Origin: a virus
IMG/VR virus record: IMGVR_UViG_3300032223_000248
Location: 1-36,647 of that record
DNA length: 36,647 bases
Direction: 5' to 3' (one strand)
Part shown: positions 31,861-36,647 of the stretch, piece after piece
Position numbering within the stretch: position 1 is the stretch's first letter
Layout: each line of letters opens with the position of its first letter
Position numbers and translations under genes: made by a program
Notes under the pieces: model-generated
Database searches by the model: none
Told to the model about the DNA's origin: nothing
The model's input: the letters and a program-made list of their open reading frames with translations, nothing else

Positions 31861-34800
31861 ATGGCATCAATAATCAGAATTAAGCGTTCGAGCGGTAGTT
31901 CCGCTCCAGCGATACTAGGGGATGGTGAGTTAGCCTATTCATCTGGTTCAGGTAAATTATACATTGGTTTCGGTGCAGAAACTGGTGGTGGTGCAGCGCA
32001 ACAACTTATCGGTGGTAAATATTTCGCTGACTTGCTTGGTGGTGACACTAGCATTGCTGGTACTGCCACTGCTGGTAAAGCGTTAATCCTCGATAGCAAT
32101 AAAAAGGTTGACCAAATATACATTGGCAATCTACGTTTAACTGGTAACACTCTATCATCAGAAAATTCTTCTGGCGATATTATTCTATCACCACAAGGAA
32201 TCGTTCGTGTAGCTGGTACAAACCAGATGATGATTCCAGCTGGTACTACTCTACAAAGAACTACACCTGCTTATGCTGGTGCGATTCGTTTCAATACAGA
32301 TACTACATCCTTTGAAGGTTACTCAGGTGCTAACTGGGCATCCTTAGGTGGTGTTAAATCTGTTGACGGATTAACTTACATTATCGCTGAATCATCTCCT
32401 GGTGCTTCAGATGATACTTTACACTTCTACGCTGCGACTGGTGTTACAACAAACGTCCAAGTTGCTACATTAGATGCTACTAAATTTGCGATCCTTAACA
32501 CTACAGCTTCTACTAGCACTACTACTGGTGCGTTGACAGTTGCTGGCGGTGCTGGTATTGCTGGTGACTTGTATGTTGGTGGTAACCTTAACATTGCTGG
32601 TACTGAATTATCTATCGGTTCTGTTACATTCAATAATGGGTTAACATTATCTGGTTCTTCAACACCTGCAACTGAATATTTCACTATTACCAACGGAGCT
32701 GCTACTCCGATTACTAAGTTCCAAGTTGATACTGCTAACGGTAATACTACTGTTGCAGGTACTTTATCTGCTGGTGCTTCTACACTATCTTCTGCTACAA
32801 TTAGCAACAATGCTTCTGTTGGTGGAGCATTAAGTGTTACTGGTAATACTTCTTTAGCTGGTACTCTTGGCGTTACTGGTGCTACAACACTATCAACTCT
32901 ATCAGCTACTTCAGGTACATTCTCCAGCACTTTAGGTGTAACTGGTGCAGCTACTTTCAGTTCTACTGCTGATGTTTCTGGTAACTTCTCTGTTAATACA
33001 AATAAGTTTACAGTAAACGCAACATCTGGTAATACCGCTGTTGCTGGTACTCTTGGTGTAACAGGTAATACAACTCTATCAGGAACATTAGGTGTAACAG
33101 GTAATGCGACATTATCTGGAACTGCTACTGTTACTGGCGATGCTACTTTCGGTGGTAACGTAATAATTAATGGTTCAACTACTTCAGCTACTGAATACTT
33201 CCGCATCACTGATGGTGCTGGCACTCCAGTAACTAAGTTCTTAGTTGACACTTCTTCTGGTAACACTACTATCTCTGGTGCATTAGGTGCTGGTAATACT
33301 ACTGTAACTGGAACATTAAACGTATCTGGTAACTCTACTCTTGCTGGTTTAACTGCTACAACTGGTAGCTTCTCTAGCACTTTAGGTGTAACAGGTAACA
33401 CTACTATTGGTGGAACTTTAGGTGTTACAGGTACTTCTACTTTAGCAGCTCTATCTGCTACAACTGGTAGCTTCTCTAGCACTTTAAGTTCAACTGGAGA
33501 CTTCGCTGTTAATAGTACTAAGTTTACTGTTGCTGCTTCTTCTGGTAATACAGCAGTTGCTGGTTCATTAAACGTAACTGGTGCTACTTCTTTAAGTTCA
33601 ACTTTAGGTGTTACAGGAAACGCTACATTCAGTGGAACTACTTCTACAACTGGTGCTGCGACATTCTCAAGCACTGCTGCAGTTGCTGGCGACTTCTCTG
33701 TTGCTACTAACAAATTCACAGTAGCTGCTGCTTCTGGTAATACTGCTGTTGGTGGAACATTAAACGTATCAGGAACTTCAACTTTACAAGCATTAAGTGC
33801 TACTGCTGGTAGTTTCTCTACAACTCTTGGCGTAACTGGTGCTGCTACATTCTCTAGCACTGTTTCTTCACTAGGTGACTTCTCTGTTGCCACTAACAAA
33901 TTTACAGTAGCCTCCGCAACTGGTAATACTCAAATCGCTGGAACATTAGGTTTAACTGGCGACTTAGCAATCAACACTAACAAGTTTACTGTTGCTGCTT
34001 CTTCTGGTAACACTGCTATTGCTGGAACATTGACTGCTGGTTCTACTACATTGTCGGGTAACTTGGCGATGGGTGGTAACAACATTACTGGTTTAGCTGA
34101 TCCAGTTAACCCACAAGATGCTGCTACTAAGAACTATGTTGACGCTGCTCGTTCAGGTCTTGATGTTAAACAATCAGTTCGTGCTACTACAACTGCTAAC
34201 ATTACACTTTCTGGTTTACAGACAGTTGATGGTGTTTCTCTTGTTGCTGGTGATCGTATCCTCGTTAAAGACCAAAGCACTGGTGCTCAAAACGGTATCT
34301 ATGTTGTTGCGACTACTGCGTGGACTCGTGCTTCTGATGCTGACGCAAACGCTGAAGTTACTCCAGGTTTATTTACTTTCGTTGAGGAAGGTACTACTCA
34401 AGCATCTACTGGTTGGGTATTAACTACAACAGGAACTGTAACTGTTGGTACTACTCCTCTAGCATTCTCACTATTCTCTATTACTAACAACATCGCTGCT
34501 GGTGCTGGTTTGGTTAAGAATGGTAACCAATTCGATATTCAGTATAGCAATGGTTTAACAATCATCGCTGATACTTTACAAGTTGCTTCTACTATTGCTG
34601 GTGCTGGTTTAACATTCACTTCTGGTGTTGTTGATATCGTTGGTACTACAAACAGAATCACTGTTGGTGCTGACAGCATTGATATTGCTTCAACTTACGT
34701 TGGTCAAAACTCTATTACAACTCTTGGTACTATTACCACTGGTGTTTGGAATGGAACAACTATTGGTGCTGCTTATGGTGGTACTGGTTTATCAAGCTAC

Positions 34801-34932
34801 GCAGTTGGTGATTTGTTGGTTGCTTCTGGTACTTCTACTTTAAGTAAATTAACAGTTGGTGCTTCTGGTAAAGTACTACAATCAAACGGAACCACATTAG
34901 TTTATGGCGACGTTGATGGTGGAACATACTAA
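31861..34932 (+). CDS. Long repeat-rich tail fibre
   Basis: A 1023-residue fibre. The N-terminus is a tail-attachment domain like the Mtd N-terminal module (RIKRSSGSSAPAILGDGELA, then GKLYIGFG). Residues 115-160 carry a short beta domain (AGAIRFNTDTTSFEGYSGAN W). From about residue 215 to 735 it is made of many imperfect units such as GTLGVTGNTTLSG, SSGNTAVAGTL and TGSFSSTLGVTG, which should form a long trimeric beta shaft. The end has DAATKNYVDAARSGLDVKQS, an AGDRILVKDQSTGAQNGIYV domain and a GTTIGAAYGGTGLSSYAVGD module, all common in phage fibre tips, and stops in VDGGTY. A GGAG ribosome site precedes the start. The protein probably binds the host surface. Confidence 0.85.
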   Translation: MASIIRIKRSSGSSAPAILGDGELAYSSGSGKLYIGFGAETGGGAAQQLIGGKYFADLLGGDTSIAGTATAGKALILDSNKKVDQIYIGNLRLTGNTLSSENSSGDIILSPQGIVRVAGTNQMMIPAGTTLQRTTPAYAGAIRFNTDTTSFEGYSGANWASLGGVKSVDGLTYIIAESSPGASDDTLHFYAATGVTTNVQVATLDATKFAILNTTASTSTTTGALTVAGGAGIAGDLYVGGNLNIAGTELSIGSVTFNNGLTLSGSSTPATEYFTITNGAATPITKFQVDTANGNTTVAGTLSAGASTLSSATISNNASVGGALSVTGNTSLAGTLGVTGATTLSTLSATSGTFSSTLGVTGAATFSSTADVSGNFSVNTNKFTVNATSGNTAVAGTLGVTGNTTLSGTLGVTGNATLSGTATVTGDATFGGNVIINGSTTSATEYFRITDGAGTPVTKFLVDTSSGNTTISGALGAGNTTVTGTLNVSGNSTLAGLTATTGSFSSTLGVTGNTTIGGTLGVTGTSTLAALSATTGSFSSTLSSTGDFAVNSTKFTVAASSGNTAVAGSLNVTGATSLSSTLGVTGNATFSGTTSTTGAATFSSTAAVAGDFSVATNKFTVAAASGNTAVGGTLNVSGTSTLQALSATAGSFSTTLGVTGAATFSSTVSSLGDFSVATNKFTVASATGNTQIAGTLGLTGDLAINTNKFTVAASSGNTAIAGTLTAGSTTLSGNLAMGGNNITGLADPVNPQDAATKNYVDAARSGLDVKQSVRATTTANITLSGLQTVDGVSLVAGDRILVKDQSTGAQNGIYVVATTAWTRASDADANAEVTPGLFTFVEEGTTQASTGWVLTTTGTVTVGTTPLAFSLFSITNNIAAGAGLVKNGNQFDIQYSNGLTIIADTLQVASTIAGAGLTFTSGVVDIVGTTNRITVGADSIDIASTYVGQNSITTLGTITTGVWNGTTIGAAYGGTGLSSYAVGDLLVASGTSTLSKLTVGASGKVLQSNGTTLVYGDVDGGTY
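33353..33486 (+). repeat. Exact 32-base direct repeat pair within the long fibre gene
   Basis: The 32 bases at 33353-33384 recur exactly at 33455-33486, spaced 102 bases apart (34 codons), so a crossover would remove or add whole units in frame. A second exact pair of 29 bases lies at 33520-33548 and 33982-34010. Confidence 0.8.
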
Positions 34933-34935
34933 ATA
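34929..34935 (+). promoter_or_regulatory. Late promoter CTAAATA of the 220-residue fibre gene
   Basis: CTAAATA overlaps the stop codon of the long fibre gene and lies 67 bases before the next start. The predicted start point (about 34943) precedes the hairpin, so this leader would carry a complete stem-loop. Confidence 0.5.
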
Positions 34936-34948
34936 ATACTATAAGAAC

Positions 34949-34971
34949 GGAGGGATTCTTATCCCTCCTTC
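34949..34971 (+). terminator. Strong stem-loop between fibre genes (terminator or leader structure)
   Basis: A perfect 8-base-pair stem (GGAGGGAT, 34949-34956, with ATCCCTCC, 34961-34968) and a TCTT loop. The tail (TTCAAATTT) is less T-rich than a standard terminator, so it may be a weak terminator, an mRNA 3' end protector or a leader element. Confidence 0.62.
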
Positions 34972-35002
34972 AAATTTGAGATATCCTTTTTTAAGGTAAA
35001 TA

Positions 35003-35665
35003 ATGGCCAATACGGTAAAGTTAAAAAAGTCTTCCGTTACTGGAAAGATCCCACAATCTACAGATATAGATTACGGCGAAGTTGCATTAAACTACGCTGA
35101 TGGGAAGATGTATTTCAAAGATTCATCAAATGTAATTCAATTATTTGGTGCATCAAATGCCGTTGATACTTTAACTAACAAAACGATATCTTCTCCAACA
35201 ATTACTGGTGGTTCAACCAGTAATACCACAATAGGTGCTACTACAGTAACAGCATCTGGGATTGTAAGTGGTTCAGAACTAACTTCAACTAATGCTTCTG
35301 GCGACGAAGGTGGTCAGATAAATTTAGCTAAAGCACCAAACAGTACTTTAGCTGGTGGAATAACAGTTGACATTTGGCAAAATAGGTTAAGATTTTTCGT
35401 ACAGGGTGGAGATGCCCGTGGTGCTTATATTGATTTATCATCAACAGCTGCTGGTGTTGGAACAAACTTATTAAGTGGCGGATCTGGTGGTGGAACAACA
35501 TTACCTTCTCAAACAGGTAATGCTGGCAAATATTTAACAACTGATGGTTCATCTCTATCGTGGGGTGCAGTTAGTGGTAGTGGTGGATGGTCATATGTAG
35601 ATGCAGGACTTATTACAGAATCAATAAATACTAGTGCACTAGTAGATGGTGGAACGATAGTATAA
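35003..35665 (+). CDS. Short tail fibre
   Basis: A 220-residue fibre. The N-terminus (NTVKLKKSSVTGKIPQSTDI, then YGEVALNYADGKMYFKDSSN) is the typical tail-attachment module of marine T4-like phages, followed by DTLTNKTISSPTITGG. The middle (WQNRLRFFVQGGDARGAYID) is a compact beta domain. Next comes a Gly/Ser linker and a GNAGKYLTTDGSSLSWGAV unit, which is a common fibre joint. It ends in a short tail and LVDGGTIV. AAGG precedes the start. The protein is short, so it may be a fibre base to which another fibre binds. Confidence 0.78.
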   Translation: MANTVKLKKSSVTGKIPQSTDIDYGEVALNYADGKMYFKDSSNVIQLFGASNAVDTLTNKTISSPTITGGSTSNTTIGATTVTASGIVSGSELTSTNASGDEGGQINLAKAPNSTLAGGITVDIWQNRLRFFVQGGDARGAYIDLSSTAAGVGTNLLSGGSGGGTTLPSQTGNAGKYLTTDGSSLSWGAVSGSGGWSYVDAGLITESINTSALVDGGTIV

Positions 35666-35675
35666 AAGGTAAAGA

Positions 35676-36647
35676 ATGTCAATTCAAATACAATTAAGAA
35701 GAGGTACTGCTACTCAACATACAACATTTACTGGTGTGTTGGGTGAAGCCACAGTTAATACAACTAATAATTCTTTACATGTTCACGACGGTACCACTGC
35801 TGGTGGATTTGAGTTAGCCAGAAAAGATCTGAGCAACGTCGCTTCGATTCCAAATTCTAAATTAGCGAACTCAACAATTTCTGGTATTGCTCTTGGTTCT
35901 AACCTAGCAGCACTAACAATCGGAACTGGTTTAAGTGGTACTTCTTATAATGGCTCAACTGCTGTTACTATTGCTCTAGCCAATACAGCTGTTACTGCTG
36001 GAACTTACGGTTCTTCTACAGCAGTTCCAGTTATCACTGTCGATGCGCAGGGTCGTATCACTTTGGCAACAACTGCTGCAATTTCAGGTGCTTTAACTTT
36101 TACTGGTGATGTAACTGGTACTGGTACAACAGGGACTTCAACAACATTAACACTCGCAAATAGCGGAGTCACTGCTGGCACTTATTCTTACGTAACAGTA
36201 AATGCCAAGGGTTTAGTAACTTCAGCTACTCAAGCAACTACAACTAATATTGCTGAAGGAACAAACCTTTACTATACTCAAGCTAGATTTGATACTGCGT
36301 TTGGTGCAAAATCAACTACTAACTTAACAGAAGGCACAAACCTTTACTATACTCAAAATAGATTTGATTCTGCGTTCGGCGCGAAATCTACAACAAACTT
36401 AACAGAAGGTACTAACTTATATTACACAGATGCACGTGCCAGAGCTGCTCATTCAGCTGGTACTGGTATTTCTTACAATAGCACTACTGGTGTTATTAGT
36501 ACTTCTCAAGATATTTCTGCATCTGGTTCTCCAACTTTCGCAGCTTTAACAACAACTGGTAATGCCAATGTTGGTGGAGCATTAGTAGTTACAGGTAATT
36601 TAACTGTTAATGGTACTACTGAATATTTGAATTCAGTTACTGTTCAA
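35676..36647 (+). CDS. Tail fibre, partial at window end
   Basis: A fibre gene with 324 codons visible and no stop before the window ends. The start has AAAGGTAAAG upstream. The N-terminus (IQIQLRRGTATQHTTFTGVL, then GEATVNTTNNSLHVHDG) is an attachment module like that of Mtd N-terminal domains. Residues 88-165 hold AVPVITVDAQGRITLA and a YVTVNAKGLVTSA copy of the same joint. Residues from about 194 contain three 75-base units (EGTNLYYTQARFDTAFGAKS and variants), a frequent fibre repeat, followed by SGTGISYNSTTGVIS-type and GNANVGGALVVTGNLTVNGT units. Confidence 0.8.
   Translation, partial: MSIQIQLRRGTATQHTTFTGVLGEATVNTTNNSLHVHDGTTAGGFELARKDLSNVASIPNSKLANSTISGIALGSNLAALTIGTGLSGTSYNGSTAVTIALANTAVTAGTYGSSTAVPVITVDAQGRITLATTAAISGALTFTGDVTGTGTTGTSTTLTLANSGVTAGTYSYVTVNAKGLVTSATQATTTNIAEGTNLYYTQARFDTAFGAKSTTNLTEGTNLYYTQNRFDSAFGAKSTTNLTEGTNLYYTDARARAAHSAGTGISYNSTTGVISTSQDISASGSPTFAALTTTGNANVGGALVVTGNLTVNGTTEYLNSVTVQ
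36255..36440 (+). repeat. Three 75-base fibre repeats (EGTNLYYT units)
   Basis: Units begin at 36255, 36330 and 36405, each exactly 75 bases apart, encoding EGTNLYYT followed by RFD.AFGAK-type residues; the third is cut short after LYYTDARARA. They form the stiff shaft or joint of the last fibre. Confidence 0.82.

Noticed and set aside
32427-33899. A 490-codon open frame on the minus strand opposite the long fibre gene
   Set aside because: It mirrors a repetitive fibre gene rich in Thr/Gly/Ala codons, whose complement seldom gives stops. It has no ribosome site and yields a low-complexity Val/Pro/Ala protein.
31861-36647. Mtd-type N-terminal fibre domains suggesting a diversity-generating retroelement
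   Set aside because: No reverse transcriptase, template repeat or adenine-variable region is visible in the window.

Overview
The window is the tail and tail-fibre half of a T4-like contractile-tailed phage (myovirus) of an aquatic bacterium. The evidence is an ordered set of T4-type morphogenesis proteins (gp26, gp16, gp19, gp4, gp48, gp53, gp27, gp5, gp25, gp6, gp8), late-promoter-like CTAAATA/ATAAATA motifs, AT-rich DNA, and fibre proteins of the kind found in marine T4-like phages such as cyanophages and pelagiphages. The host cannot be read from the sequence. A TRAP-type solute-binding protein gene hints at a heterotrophic proteobacterium, but this is weak. There are no tRNA genes, CRISPR arrays, insertion sequences or integrases, and no gene-free stretch over about 300 bases.

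Region 1 (1-4267, minus strand) reads gp4 head completion, a gp2-like protein, gp19 tail tube, holin, gp16 small terminase, a gp26-type tail chaperone, then the start of a probable tape-measure gene cut by the window edge. The gp26-type gene ends in a run of eight T. A -1 slip there would join it to a short downstream frame that lies just before the tape-measure gene, as in lambda G/GT.

Region 2 (4268-24124, plus strand) starts at a compact divergent late-promoter pair. It runs through gp48, gp53, gp27 and gp5 (joined by TAATG overlaps), gp25 and gp6, a gp7-position structural protein, a small structural protein, a much enlarged gp8, a giant DUF4815-type protein and a small coiled-coil protein. 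gp5 carries two different wall-degrading domains, one on each side of its beta-helix.

Region 3 (24139-31139) is the accessory heart of the window. A fibre with a self-cleaving S74 chaperone is followed at once by a 122-residue protein with 17 cysteines, ending in nine Asn-Cys pairs. Next come an unknown 319-residue protein, a radical SAM/SPASM enzyme, a 107-residue unknown, a TRAP-type solute-binding protein lacking a signal peptide, an asparagine-synthase-like PP-loop enzyme, and a divergent protein with a faint 2OG-oxygenase-like pattern on the opposite strand. I infer a candidate peptide- or fibre-modification system built around the Asn-Cys protein. This is a hypothesis from gene content and order. 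Promoter/stem-loop cassettes separate the accessory transcription units.

Region 4 (31255-36647, plus strand) is a second fibre cluster: a small Ig-like protein, a small protein ending in GGYY, a 1023-residue repeat-rich fibre, a 220-residue fibre, and a fibre gene that runs off the window end.
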